In this document: piece by piece, positions 10,776 to 21,864 of the stretch | How the letters are laid out: each line of letters opens with the position of its first letter | How positions within the stretch are numbered: position 1 is the stretch's first letter | NCBI GenBank assembly: GCA_963922205.1 | Contig: CAWUHX010000265.1 | Location: forward strand, 339,955-403,954 | Origin: Romanomermis culicivorax | Taxonomy: Eukaryota; Nematoda; Enoplea; Mermithida; Mermithidae | Direction: 5' to 3' | DNA: 64,000 nt | Program-made: the position numbers and the translations under genes | Notes under the pieces: generated by a model | The model's input: only the letters and a program-made list of their open reading frames with translations | What the model was told of the DNA's origin: nothing | Databases searched by the model: none

Positions 10776-11701
10776 CAGGGTTGGCAAGGCTTTGGTTTTT
10801 TCCAAAATCATTAAAAAACTTTTTTTTCACATTAGTCGATCTTCTAGGCATGTATTGATTTCAAAATATAAATGAGACAACAATAATAAAATTTTATACA
10901 GATCAGTTAAGAATACTGTAGGTTAACAAAGAGAGGAGATTTTGAGTGGTTCATTTTTATGGGACTTGACGTCGCTAAAAAAATCGTACAAAATATGAAT
11001 CTATCATGCAAGCGAGAATAATATAAATAATAAGACCCATTTGCTGTAGTTATAGCTCGCGGATAGGTTTGAAAAGCAAAAATTTGGAAACATCTGAAAT
11101 GTCTATGTGTGACATTCAACTGCAGTTTGTAATATTAATAACATATGTATAATAATCTATCAATTTAAAACCCTCTTATCGAAAACGGTATACTTAAAAA
11201 TTATGTCATTTCAACTTCTCTGTGCATATATGTGATACATTGATACAATTCTGTAGTTGATTTCTTTTGAGTTTTGATTACGTACATTGTGTATTGTATA
11301 TTTTTCTTTATTTGTAATTCTTCTTTTCCTTGAATTTGCCCCTTACATATCGCATGCTCTGTTCCACTTTTACTTTTCTTATGTTCTTCACTCATCGTTC
11401 CTTTCTCATGTGCCCACTATTACTGCATTTCTATTGGTATAATAGAGATTTCCTATAGCATAAAATAAGGACACCCGATAAGATCAATATAGCTGCCATT
11501 TTAAGGCTCCTTAACTAGTTTTAGATGATACATTGAGCTTCCAGCAGTTTTTTACATAGTTATATTGATGTACCAAACGTTCTTAAGAATTAAACCAGAA
11601 AAAAACACTAAAAAACCATAGAAAAACCAAAAAAAACCACTAAAAAACCGCTAAAAAACCAAAAAGTCGAAAGTTCAAAAGTTTAGTTTTTGCCAACCCT
11701 G
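10776..11701. mobile_element. TIR element CAGGGTTGGCAA, 926 bp
   Basis: The ends CAGGGTTGGCAA and TTGCCAACCCTG are perfect inverts. It lies inside or at the end of copy C above. The right half contains an A-rich simple repeat of the type AAAAAACC (11597-11662). A TSD could not be identified. It is probably a hAT-like MITE. Confidence 0.65.
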
Positions 11702-11896
11702 GCTGTTAATGACCGATGAATGGAAAAAAATTCTAAATATTCTCAGTTCATTCAGTCAGATTCGGATTCAGAGCTGAAATCCTTAATTTTTGTGTTTGAT
11801 TGATTCTAATAGAAAAATAGAAATCGTTAATACAGAGTTTCGACCGAAAATTTACACAATTTTAGACTTTATTTTCTCTAGTCTTTACATTATATA

Positions 11897-12026
11897 AGGT
11901 AAAGTGGGGGTGACTTTGATCAGGGGCGACTTGATCAGAGTATGGCATTTGATAACTATTTGAGATCAGCAGGAATGCCATACTATAACCAAAGTCGCCC
12001 CTGATCAAAGTCACCCTACTTTACCT
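11897..12026. mobile_element. palindromic pogo-like MITE, 130 bp, TA TSD
   Basis: It starts AGGTAAAGTGGGGGTGACTT and ends with the inverse. TA flanks at 11895-11896 and 12027-12028. The termini match the transposase-bearing element at 15606-17514 and the MITE at 19893-20070. Confidence 0.9.
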
Positions 12027-12592
12027 TAAATGTTCGCAGTCGAAAATTGAATCAATTTGAACTTCCTGAACAATTCTAGAGTTATTCAAATTTTCTCAGC
12101 ATTCCATTTTTTTTAAGTCACCGTGAGCTATTTTCTTGCAGTTTTTTTCTTATTTCACTGTCGCGGTTAGCTGAAAAATAGGTTGGGCATGATTTATACA
12201 AAAAATTAATCCGTTAGTATCTTCAAATCACTGTTTTTTTTCCCCCAAATTGTGCTTTTTTCGGGAAAAAAATTCGGAAAGGGGAAAAAAATTTTGGGCT
12301 CTTTCCCCATTTGGGGAAGAAAATTTTGGGGATCGGATACAGAAAAGATGCATTTTGGTGCATTTTAGAAGGTCATAATCTCAAACTTTTCCGGCGCTTC
12401 GCGCCGATTATAACTTTAATAATCATTATTATGCATTACTAACCCCTGGCGCGGCTTTTAGCATGTCTACTTTCATTTATCATATAATCTATAATAGTTT
12501 TCATCATCTTGAACTATTATCTCATGTTTTCATTGGTAATCTTCAATATTTCATTATGATATTTAATGAAGATTCGAATTTTTGGCTAAAAT

Positions 12593-13295
12593 GCAGAGTA
12601 CGGTGGCGGTGGTCCTAGCACTTGCAAAGTGGATTTTCGGTGTTTTTATGGTACCGGCAACAAACTGCAACCAAAAAAACCAGGTGCTCAAGGACAGGGA
12701 GGGAGATAGACTAATTTGCATAATTCATATATAGTCAACAATTTTGGGGGTAAACTGCAGATGACGGTGGCCACCGAATTTACCCTACCTTTAAAATTTT
12801 CTTTAGGCTTAGGCTTAGGGTACAGCAGCTGCGCCCGAAGGGCGCAGCGCTGGAGAGGCTCTTCCAAATGTTTCGGCGTGGCCACGGCCAAATGGTTCGG
12901 CGTGGCCACCGCCAATTTCGGCGTGGCCACCGCCAATTTCGGCGTGGCCACCGTCATCTGTAAAAACTCCAATTTTGGTGGCCCTGGCAGTTGCAAAGTG
13001 GAGTTTGGGGGTTTTTATGGGGCTATGGCTATACTAACAGCAATCATAATACCAGGTGCCAAAAATGCAACTTCTGCTTTCCAAAAACTCCATATTTTTG
13101 CCCATTTTACTTAATTTGCATATGAATTATGCAAATTAGAAAATTTTACTTAATTTGCATATGAATTATGCAAAAATTAAAATCTCCCTCCCTGTCCTTG
13201 AGCACCTGTTTTTTTGGTTGCAGTTTGTTGCCGGTACCATAAAAACACCGAAAATCCACTTTGCAAGTGCTAGGACCACCGCCACCGTACTCTGC
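12593..13295. mobile_element. nested element II with about 110-bp inverted repeats
   Basis: GCAGAGTACGGTGGCGGTGG at the left and its inverse at the right, with pairing extending roughly 110 bp (through TTGCCGGTACCATAAAAACA). It contains a direct repeat TTCGGCGTGGCCACCGCCAA (three to four copies, 12872-12952) and the GC hairpin joined to TTAGGC-like units. It lies between blocks that are close together in copy B (41130-41215). The TSD is unclear because the flanks are A-rich. Confidence 0.8.
12800..12860 (+). repeat. TTAGGC-hairpin module
   Basis: CTTAGGCTTAGGGTACAGCA followed by GCTGCGCCC-GAA-GGGCGCAGC, a 9-bp perfect stem. The same unit is inverted at 13600-13655, and the hairpin part recurs at 9897-9935. 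Confidence 0.8.
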
Positions 13296-13347
13296 AAAAA
13301 TTCCTAAAATCGATTTAAATGCTTCATGGAAATATCTTTCGGAAATT

Positions 13348-15539
13348 GGCACTTATGCAGTTTAGCGTGCACCAAAAAAAAATTTTTTTTTTGAATTTCA
13401 GAAAAACGTCGATTTATACTAAATCGAATATGCTGATAACGAATATGATATTCATTTTCATTTTTGAATTATTTTTGTTTCAAAAAAATAATAAAAAACC
13501 ATAATTCTATCGCTTTTTTATTTCCCAAACTTTATCTCAATTTTCAACTAAACAACAAATAACACATCGTTAACTGAAAACCGTAATTTGGAAAAGCCTC
13601 AACAGCGCTGCGCCCTACGGGCGCAGCTGCTGTACCCTAAGCCTAAGCCTAAGGAGAATTTTAAAGGAAAAATAAATTATTAAAATACTAAACTCAAATT
13701 AAATTATTAAATTTATTATCAAAATACTAAACTCAAATTAGATTTACAAATTCGTTGACTTTCGACAATATATACGAATTCAGCATTTCTCTGGTACTTC
13801 AAAATTTAAAAAAAAAATATGTGCGGGGGGTATAACAGAAAAGTACCTGAATTAATCCAGAAGTTATTCAGGGTTCATACAAAGTTGGAGAAAAAAAATT
13901 CCCTGTGTTTTCCAGGTTTTCCAGGTTGACAAATGAAATTTTTCCAGGTTTTTATAATGATGAAATATACTGAAGAAAAATACTGAATAATAGGAACATG
14001 TGTGAGCTAAAGTATCATCAAAAATAGAGTTCTGAATCAAAAAATTTATTTGAAATTATTGACCAACCTAGTGCCGAAAAATTTTGGTTCCGAGGGCTCT
14101 AAAACGTCAGAAAATTAATTTTTCAGCACACTCTTATGCAGCTACCGATGATCAATCGTAATATTTTCACCGTTTGATTGGTGGAAGCGTTTAAAAATTT
14201 TTCTAACGTTTTCGTATATCAAGAGCCAGTAATTTACCAATCATAATTATTTATGATATATATAAACCAACGTATAAACCATAAAAAAGTGTGATAGATA
14301 TTTTACTTCGGACTCGGATATCGGTAATTAATGCGGTGCAGAGCATCGGAAAAAATTAAGATTTTGATATTCTATATCGTTGGAAAATGACTATTTTTAA
14401 TATCTATTTCCTGCCAGAAAAGTCTAATTTTTCAGTGAATTCAACATGTTTTCACTCAGCCAAACTACAATTCAGAAATTAGGCAAGCAGCAATGAATTG
14501 AAAGACTTTTTCAGACAGACGAACCTCTGCTATTGTCCCGCGCTTAATCATTTTCCAAATGCACAAAGTTATCTTCACGAAAGTCGAAAATTCTTAAGAA
14601 CCACAAAATGATTTTGTGGAAATAATGTAGAAAAATCTAGGTTTTAGTCAAATATGTGAAAAAACAATACAAAGTCAAACATTCATCCATAACATGCTGA
14701 TGTTTAAAAGCTATAAGCCAGCGTAAGCTAGGCCGCCATTTTCCAACCGCACAACAGAAATGATAACAAGAATCATAAGTGATTTGAAATCCGGCGCGAA
14801 GCGCCAGACAATTTTCTAATATTTTTTCTTAAAAACGCATAAGAATACATCTCCTGACAGGAAACTCACCCAATCAAAAAGGTCGTTAGGCTCTAATTTT
14901 TATAAGCCATGTTGGCTTGTGCCCCTAAATTTTTAGGAGTCAATCAGAATTTTTAGAAGCCATGGTTCCTAATTGACCTAAAAAAAACCCTGACCAGACT
15001 AGATTTTTTTTTCGCTCGCAAATATGAATGCTCTATATAGCCGAAAACATTTTGTTGATTAGTCTCCAATTTTCTGGCATAAATGAGGAGTTTGAATGTT
15101 TTCTCGAATATTACCCTTACAATCCAATTGAAACATTGACTTTGACATAATAATTTAAAGGCTACATTGAAAGTTGAAGTTGGAAAAGTAAAAAAAACGA
15201 TCTCAAATACTCGATGATTTTAAGCAATTTCACTTTCAATGTGCATAGTCGAATAAGAAAACTCGCCGCAGCGCGGGAAAAAATTTGACGATTTTCCTGT
15301 AATTTTCAACACAATATAATTATTTTTCCTTAAAATTCCCTGTGTTTTCCAGGTTTTCCAGGTTTTCCAGACCTGAAAAAAAATTCCCTGTGTTTTCCAG
15401 GTTTTCCAGGTTGTGTATGAACCCTGGTTATTGAGGAAGAGTTTTATGAAATTAGAGAATTTACAATTTCTTATATTTACAATTATTTCACAAATTAAAA
15501 AAAAATTTCTTTTGGTGCACGCTAAACTGCATAAGTGCC
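13348..15539. mobile_element. nested element III, 2192 bp, TSD CGGAAATT
   Basis: The TIRs start GGCACTTATGCAGTTTAGCG and are perfect for about 26 bp. TSD CGGAAATT is at 13340-13347 and 15540-15547. Copy B of the host element has a single CGGAAATT at this position (near 41240), which confirms the insertion. It is hAT-like by TSD length and has no intact gene. Confidence 0.95.
13869..15426. mobile_element. doubly nested element IV (CAGGGTTCATACA), 1558 bp
   Basis: The ends are CAGGGTTCATACA and TGTATGAACCCTG. A 6-bp direct repeat GTTATT flanks it (13863-13868, 15427-15432). The sub-termini are repeats of TTTTCCAGG on both sides. Inside are four hairpin-module copies (near 14070, 14340, 14800, 15265). 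It sits within element III. A fragment of a further MITE (AGGGTTTTTTTTAGGTCAAT, minus) is near 14975. Confidence 0.85.
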
Positions 15540-15605
15540 CGGAAATTTATACTCTGCTTACTCATATATTTTCGACCAAGTATGAGAGTTTACAAATAAA
15601 TTATA

Positions 15606-17514
15606 AGGTAAAGTGGGGTAACTTTGGCCACGGGGTAACTTTGGTCAATTTTGCTTGAAACATCGCCGAATTTTTTCTCTGTAAGATATGCAGATACAAC
15701 TTGGCACACTCATGTCTAAGTGATCAGTGCATGTTACTGTGGAAGGAAATTGAAATCCAAATAAAATTGAAAAATTTGTGGGTCGGCAAAGTTGCAATTT
15801 TTTTTTATGAAAATTTTCAAGTTGAAAAAAATTTGGGTTTCACTCTTCCGCTGCACTCAAAACTTTCTCTAACAATCAAGTGTCTTTAGAGAGTTTCTCT
15901 TTTCTGTTTTGTATAAAAAAATAACTACCCGTTTTCGAGCGGAAAAATTGGTCCAAAAGCGGGAAACTTTGGCCAGTTGGCGGGTAACTTTGGTCAGGGC
16001 GGGTAACTTTGGTCACATTATATTTTGGTGGGTAACTTTGGTCAAATTAAAATTTTTTGTTCCACACATTTTTCTACTTATAATAATTTGATCTTACTTC
16101 TTTTTCAGACGAATTATTTTATTCTGTATATAATTTTTATTTATGATGTACGTCACAATATGGTCAGGCATTACAAAAGAAAGCCCGATGCCCGCAAATA
16201 CCTGACTAATTACTCAACAGAAGATCTCGAAAAGGCCATCGAGGCAGTTCAAAACGGGTCGAAAATTCGGACAGCAGCTCGTGTTTACAATATTCCACAT
16301 GGAACATTACAAAACAAAGTAAACGCAAGGCATTCGGGAATGATTGGTCGTAAAACGTACCTCACAGCAGCTGAAGAATCGCTACTCGTCAAACTGGTCA
16401 AATCTGTCGCTGTTGTGGGCGTGTCATTCACAAAAGATTGCCTTATCACAATAATCGACAGTTATCTACACGAAAACAAGCCGGAACTGTTCAAGGAAAA
16501 GAAGACCGTAGGACGTGAGTGGTTTCGTTCATTCTTGAAACGTCATGGAAATGCATTATCTGAAAGAATTCCACAAAATTTGCCAGCCGTCCGAGCAAAA
16601 GCGTTGACACAATTTGTCGCCAGTAAATGGTTCGACTTATTCGAATCTACCGTAAAAAAATTGGCCTTGGATTTGAAACCCGAATGCATATGGAACGTTG
16701 ATGAGACCGGATTGAGCACGGATGGTGGCCGCAGCAAAGTTTTGTGTGCCAAAGGAATGCAAAACCCTCATCGAATCGTACATAACAATTGATCTTCCTT
16801 TAAATTTAGTTAATCTCATGTATTTTGATCTTAAAAACTTGCATTTATCATTGTTTTAGTTTACCTCATGTTTTTGTGTGTCGACCAAAGTTACCCACCA
16901 ATGGGTGGGTAACATTGGTCGACACGTTAATTTTTTTTTGTTAATAAATTTTGAACGCTTGATATTTTTATTTTCATTCATATTGATATTTTCATGTACC
17001 TCTTAACTTGCTGTATCTGAATAACACAATATTTTTCACATCAGGCTTTTTTTTAGGTAAATTGACCAAAGTTACCCACCATAGGGACAGCTGGGAGTAC
17101 ATTTACGAAAACTTTTTTGCTGTTGATGATATTCATCGTTTTCAGCTGAAATTTTGTGACAATAAAAGTCGATAGCTATGTTACCTCATATCCAAAATTT
17201 GTTTTGTTACGTTCTATCTGTGGTTAGATATATCGATTTTACTTGTCGAAAAAGTAACTTGAACAGAAATTATAATGGCGACCAAAGTTGACCACCATGG
17301 TGGGTAACATTGGTCAAAAAGTGAGCTCTTTTCAACGATCAATGGTACGTTAAATCTGCATGCTACTTATGAAATGATGTGTTTAATCGATTTGTCTGAC
17401 ATTTTTGACATATGAGTTCCATGAAACATTTTTACGAATTCCCCATGTATAAAAAGTTATAAATTGGAGAAGTCGAATTGACTCGATTTTGACCAAAGTT
17501 ACCCCACTTTACCT
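15606..17514 (+). mobile_element. pogo-like DNA transposon, TA TSD, partial transposase
   Basis: It begins AGGTAAAGTGGGGTAACTTT and ends with the inverse. The TA target is duplicated (15604-15605, 17515-17516). The corresponding site in copy B reads TTATACTGG without the element (41301-41309), so insertion and target are proven within this window. Sub-terminal GGTAACTTTGGTCA words recur on both sides. At 1.9 kb with a truncated transposase it is probably non-autonomous. Confidence 0.95.
16160..16792 (+). CDS. truncated pogo/Tc5-type transposase
   Basis: An ATG at 16160 opens 210 codons. The start is chosen because the basic MVRHYKRKPDARKY leads straight into a psq-type helix-turn-helix (about residues 18-58: E-D-L-E-K-A-I-E-A-V, T-A-A-R-V-Y-N-I-P, G-T-L-Q-N-K-V). 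A CENP-B-like second DNA-binding domain follows (residues 65-140, with E-W-F-R-S-F-L-K-R-H). The catalytic domain starts at I-W-N-V-D-E-T-G, which supplies the first Asp of the DDE triad. The frame stops at TGA about 30 codons later, so the second and third acidic residues are absent. Family members are usually 400-600 residues. It would bind the element ends but could not cut by itself. The upstream frame to 16025 is terminal-repeat sequence and is not taken as coding. Confidence 0.85.
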   Translation: MVRHYKRKPDARKYLTNYSTEDLEKAIEAVQNGSKIRTAARVYNIPHGTLQNKVNARHSGMIGRKTYLTAAEESLLVKLVKSVAVVGVSFTKDCLITIIDSYLHENKPELFKEKKTVGREWFRSFLKRHGNALSERIPQNLPAVRAKALTQFVASKWFDLFESTVKKLALDLKPECIWNVDETGLSTDGGRSKVLCAKGMQNPHRIVHNN

Positions 17515-17551
17515 TACTGGTTTTAAAATTTTTCAAGTAAAATTCTAGAAA

Positions 17552-18000
17552 TTACGCTTTTTGAACATAAAATTCAAATCTTATTCTTGAAATAAACGTT
17601 TGGAAAATTGATTTTCCAGCGTCGCAGAATATCAATACCCAAAAAATTTTTCCGGCGCTACGCGCCGGAAAGATTAACCTCCCTTTTACGTTCTCACTTG
17701 TCAACATAGAGGACTTAACCATCGATTTCTCATGTAATTCAAAGTCATTATGCTTTTGGATAGTTTGCTTGAAAGTTTGTTCCAATGCTTGTAGATTAAA
17801 CTTTGAACTCGAAAATTTCAATTTTTTCCTCAATTTTGATGAATTAACGGGTCTAAAAACACCAGAAGGCTTGAAAAAGCCCAAAAACACGTAAATAAAG
17901 CGTCTGTGAGCATTTTTGAGCGAAAAAAACGACTTCGGGAAAATGGCGAAAAAAATTTTGATCCCTTTCCCCATTTGGGGAAAAGGCCCGGGGAAAAAAA
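17552..18000 (-). repeat. right part of hAT-like family I copy A
   Basis: Nearly identical to 41341-41793. A minus-strand frame is open in both copies (up to 223 and 179 codons). It overlaps the terminal repeat and a GC hairpin (CCGGCGC-TAC-GCGCCGG, 17652-17668) and shows no known domain, so I do not call a gene. Confidence 0.7.
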
Positions 18001-18014
18001 ACAGTGCTTCAAAT

Positions 18015-19200
18015 CGATATATTTTTATCAAACTTTTGGCCTGCAACTTTTCCGCAGTTTTTGTTTTCAGTATATGTTTCTTGTAGAAAAAATTTTTTTG
18101 TGCCATTGGCACAAATTTTTTTGGCCTGTTGTGCCAATTGGCACAAATGTCCGTGCACAAAAAAAACGCTGTGCTGTGCTGTATGCAAAAAAACCAGGTA
18201 TTAACACTGACGAGATTAGACATGTACAGTGTTTACTTTTGAATAGTCGACTACAGCCGTTTTCATGCCTACCTGCAGGCAGCTCTCTCGAATTGTCAAA
18301 TTATTATTAAGTACGCCTGAATCGGTTAAGACTTACTACGACACCTAGACATCCTTTCAGGGCACATAAACCGTATGGACAAGCTTGAAATTCTATTTGC
18401 TATTTATATTCCACTCAGCCCAGTTTGCATATTAGTGGCAGGGTGACCCGAAAGTACATGGGCATATTTCGTTTGTCATTAGATGGTCAATCAAGTCCTG
18501 CTTTATCAGGCAGAAGCCTACCTGTGGAGTGTGGCCTCTACTAGGTGGTAAAAGCACCCAAAGAGCATCTTTCATATAAGGAGGGTACTGTAACGTTAGG
18601 GGAGGTGGTGTAGAGGATGAGATAGGTGTGACTGTGCCTCAGGAATGAGGGCTAGTGGGTGCTACGGAGACTTAGGCGCTGGGATACTGTAGGTAGAAAA
18701 TGCTACTAATTAGTTAACCTCCACCTTGGACGTCACAGAGCCTATGACATAGAGTGACTGCCCGTGGATGATGAGGGAGATGTCAGCAATTCTATTCCTA
18801 GAAAGGGCCTTGAGGAGACCTGGAGCTTTATTCCTAATTGAGAATACCTGGAGGTAGTGACCCTATTGAAGACTGAAGGGGTCAATCGACAATGGATGGA
18901 GTAGAAAAGAGAGAGCGAGTCGGTGCCTTATCCCACTTATTACCGGAGAAGACTCATCAAAACGATATTCAAATTGATCTTTAATACTGTAAAAATAGTA
19001 GCATAAATTGGTCGCTTCGACAATTCTCTCCATAGTATCAAAGTACGGGTTTGATGGAGCAAACTCGATATTGATGCTAGTGAGAGTAAGCGTGTCAGTT
19101 GCTCGGGAATACAGTAGGAGGAGATGACTCTACAGTAATCATCGACGCTTCTTGCAGGAGAAAAAGGAGGTCGAGTTGAAGGCCAAAAATGTTGTATTTG
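18015..19200. other. no gene seen; unclassified repeat-like DNA
   Basis: 18090-18180 has short tandem words (TTGGCACAAAT, GCTGTGCTGT). From about 18400 the DNA is less AT-rich and contains paragraph-like purine-rich stretches without a long frame. It may be the front part of the dispersed repeat described next. Confidence 0.35.
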
Positions 19201-19765
19201 TAGATTTTTGGTCGGGCGTTGATGAACCGTGGGCAGGATTGGGATTCCAAGGTTGCGTCCTTAATGTACATGTTTCCCACACCCACGTTTACCCGATAGC
19301 CTAATTACTTGTACTTGAACCCCAACACTAATTGTCCCACCAATTAAGGAAAAGTCAAATTTCCTTAATTGTCTCCCTTAACACGTAAGATCAAAGGCGA
19401 GAGTTTTCTACCTTTTATATTATGCAATAAAACAAGAAAAACACTTATGTACACAATGGAAAAACGGGTGCAAATAATAAAGTGATCTACTCCCACGCAC
19501 TGGGACGAAAAAGAAAGAGAGTTGCATGGTGGGAGGCGGCTAAAGAAGACATTAGTGGTGGCCGGCGAGGCGCACAACTAGTACACAAAACGAATAAAAT
19601 ATATATCAATAACAATAATGAGAGAGAGACCAGCGCACGCGTACCGACGTGTGCTACAGTAAGACGGCTATTAGTGGTCCGCGTTGCTCTCTCCATTTGC
19701 CACCTGCAGGCCTCTTACGTGCTTTGTTAAAACAACGAAAATCGGCGGAAAACACACTACAACAA
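19200..19765 (+). repeat. dispersed repeat D, copy 1
   Basis: Shares GTCCTTAATGTAC, CCCACCAAT-AAGGAAA, CGTGTGCTA-AGTAAGACG and a terminal ATCGGCGGAAA-CACACTA with 25690-26195, and the last parts with 28590-28922. It may be a retroelement or a Helitron-like family; no coding domain is seen. Confidence 0.55.
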
Positions 19766-19892
19766 AAATTGTTTGCGCTGGCCTTTCTTAGTGGAGAAGA
19801 GGCCAGTGTGCATGCATTCTTAGAGACGCAGGAAAAAGGACTCTGAAGAGACACTGACTCTGTTTCCTAGAGTCGTTTGGTGACAGTGCTTA

Positions 19893-20070
19893 AGGTAAAG
19901 TGGGGGGACTTTGATCAGAATATAGCATTTGATAACTATCTGAGATCATCAGGTCATTTTTGCTGTGTCGACAATCATTGCTGTGAGGTTGTCTGCACAG
20001 GGAAGATGACCTGCTGATCTCAAATAGTTATCAAATGCCATACTCTGATCAAAGTCATCTCACTTTACCT
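19893..20070. mobile_element. pogo-like MITE, 178 bp, TA TSD
   Basis: The ends are AGGTAAAGTGGGGGGACTTT and the inverse, with TA at 19891-19892 and 20071-20072. The inner arms (GCATTTGATAACTATCTGAG) are the same as in the 11897-12026 MITE, with a different centre. Confidence 0.9.
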
Positions 20071-20078
20071 TATATATA

Positions 20079-20319
20079 GTCAGTTTTTTATTAAATGCTT
20101 CCAAATAGAAAAGTGACACAGATCAGTACTGGTGTCAAAATCATTTACATAGAGCTCTTAATGCAAAAATTTTCACTCGAAAAATGGTTAAAAGTCAAGT
20201 CAGTATGCTTGCAAATTTCCAGTCCTATATGATATATTGTTTCGCAGTAAACCGTGGAAATCCGAAATACTACTTGCTTTCCACTTTCATTATTTAGAAG
20301 TATTTGAAGAAAAACAGAC
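20079..20319 (+). mobile_element. 241-bp TA-flanked MITE, copy 1
   Basis: GTCAGTTTTTTATTAAATGC at the left and GAAGAAAAACAGAC at the right, with TA on both sides. Closely similar to 27317-27557 and 31186-31426, all exactly 241 bp. Mariner/pogo-type by TSD. Confidence 0.85.
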
Positions 20320-21612
20320 TATAGTCTTTATGCCTTTATGGCTAAATTTTTTTCTAATTAAAAAAATTGATTAAAAATTCCTGAAAATTCTCAAAACCAT
20401 TGACCCTGCTCTGTTGCTGCTATGTTAGATTTTGTCGATTTGTGGACAATTCAAAAACATTATTTTATTTGCATAAAGTTCACGAACTTAATCAGTTTTA
20501 TCATATCTTAGATTATTATTTGAATGCTTCTAGCCATTTTTGTTTAAATTTCCAAATCTATAACTTTTTCCTGTATTTTTTCGTAAAAAATTTCTTCGCA
20601 AACTGAAAATGTCAACTTTTGCTAGGGTTTTTCTTGCCTATCAACTTCTCATATTTTCAGCAAAATATTTGAACAAATTACCATGAAATTAGTGTAAGAC
20701 TCATAAATGTTGCGAATTTGCATCTCTTGAATCAAATTAAGTGAGGATCTAATCACTGTTTCACATGCTTCGGGGGAACCAACTAATGATCAGAAATCAA
20801 GTGAGTTACTTCAATAATTAAATTTTTACTTTCAAAAATACGGCATTCTTTTACTGGACATTGAATAATGCGATTTTCCAGTTTTATATAGTCAGCCGAA
20901 AGAAGCAAGTTGGGGAAACCCTGCACACTTTTTTGTTACAAGCCAGTGTTCGCTTTCCACAGCTACTAGGAAATTTAGGAACTGAAGGTTGCATTTGATC
21001 CACTTGGGAACTGTTGCACTGTACTAACATTCGCTTCTATCAAGCTTCAGTGACCTACAGTAATCAGTAACAAGCCCCTATAGCCAAGATGTTTTAACCC
21101 AAGCAGAGACCAAACATGACATTTAAAGCCTCGGCCAAATTAAGTTTTTGACCTAAATTTAGACCATCAAACCGCCTCAATGGTCTGCACTTGATTTACT
21201 CCTGAAACCTTTGCCCTGGCAATGAAAAAAATTCTTAACCAGGTGATATAATATGCATAATTCCATTTTCTGGTCAATAATGCGTGGTACAATTTGGTAA
21301 AGGTCGAGTGAGAAAAATTCTCTAGCAAAATAGATAAACCAATATTTTAGAATCATCGAAAGATAGGAATGGAAAAAATTTTTCCATATATAGAAAAGTC
21401 AACTGTCTGGAAATATTTGAGCTTTTAGAAATTGTCGGAATGATGAATTTTTTAGGATTAATTTGTTTATCGACTATCAATGTACAAGTTATTCTCGGAA
21501 GTTCCATCTTTGTGAGTGAATTTCCCTTCAAATAGTGTTAGACCAGAAGGTTCCAACAATACCCACATACATGGCTCCATGCTGCCTCCTCTCTGGGTGC
21601 CACCCTACGCCA
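20320..21612. other. no supported gene
   Basis: AT-rich intergenic DNA. Open frames are short and show no domain. Confidence 0.4.
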
Positions 21613-21864
21613 CAGACATGCACGGCAAGAATTTATAAGGGAAGACGGCCCTTGAACTTTTCATCCAGGAGGGTAGGGGACAGGCGAGCAAAAAAACAAC
21701 AAAAAAAATTCTGCAAGCTTGTTTTTCATACAAAATAGGCACAAAAACCATCGAAAAAGCTGTCCTGGAAAAAGTTCAGGGAGTGTTTCACGATTTTTTG
21801 CGGCAGGGAGGCGTGGCCAGGGTCTCAGGTAAGGGGGTTTACCCCCCCCCTATGTGCATGTATC
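21613..21864. mobile_element. hAT-like MITE (CAGACATGCAC), 252 bp
   Basis: Flanked by CTACGCCA and CTATGCCA (7 of 8 identical). Shares its body (CTGCAAGCTTGTTTTTCATA, GGGTCTCAGGTAAGGGGGTT) with 24361-24589. Confidence 0.85.

Larger units (their letters stand above)
12229..18006. mobile_element. hAT-like family I, copy A, carrying nested insertions
   Basis: The ends are CACTGTTTTTTTTCCCCC and, inverted, CACTGTTTTTTTTCCCC. A perfect 8-bp TSD CTTCAAAT is at 12221-12228 and 18007-18014. Copy B (40781-41799) is the same element without the inserts. Subtracting the insertions at 12593-13295, 13348-15539 and 15606-17514 leaves about 1 kb, equal to copy B. The ends carry sub-terminal palindromes (TTTCCCCATTTGGGGAA). 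No transposase is recognisable. Confidence 0.92.

Noticed and set aside
16025..16159. N-terminal extension of the pogo-like transposase
   Set aside because: The stretch includes terminal GGTAACTTTGGTCA words and T-rich leader. The basic MVRHYKRK start at 16160 fits the family better.
17552..18223. 223-codon minus-strand frame, also open at 41341-41880
   Set aside because: Shared openness follows from recent copying of the same hAT-like element. It overlaps the terminal repeat and a GC hairpin and has no domain.
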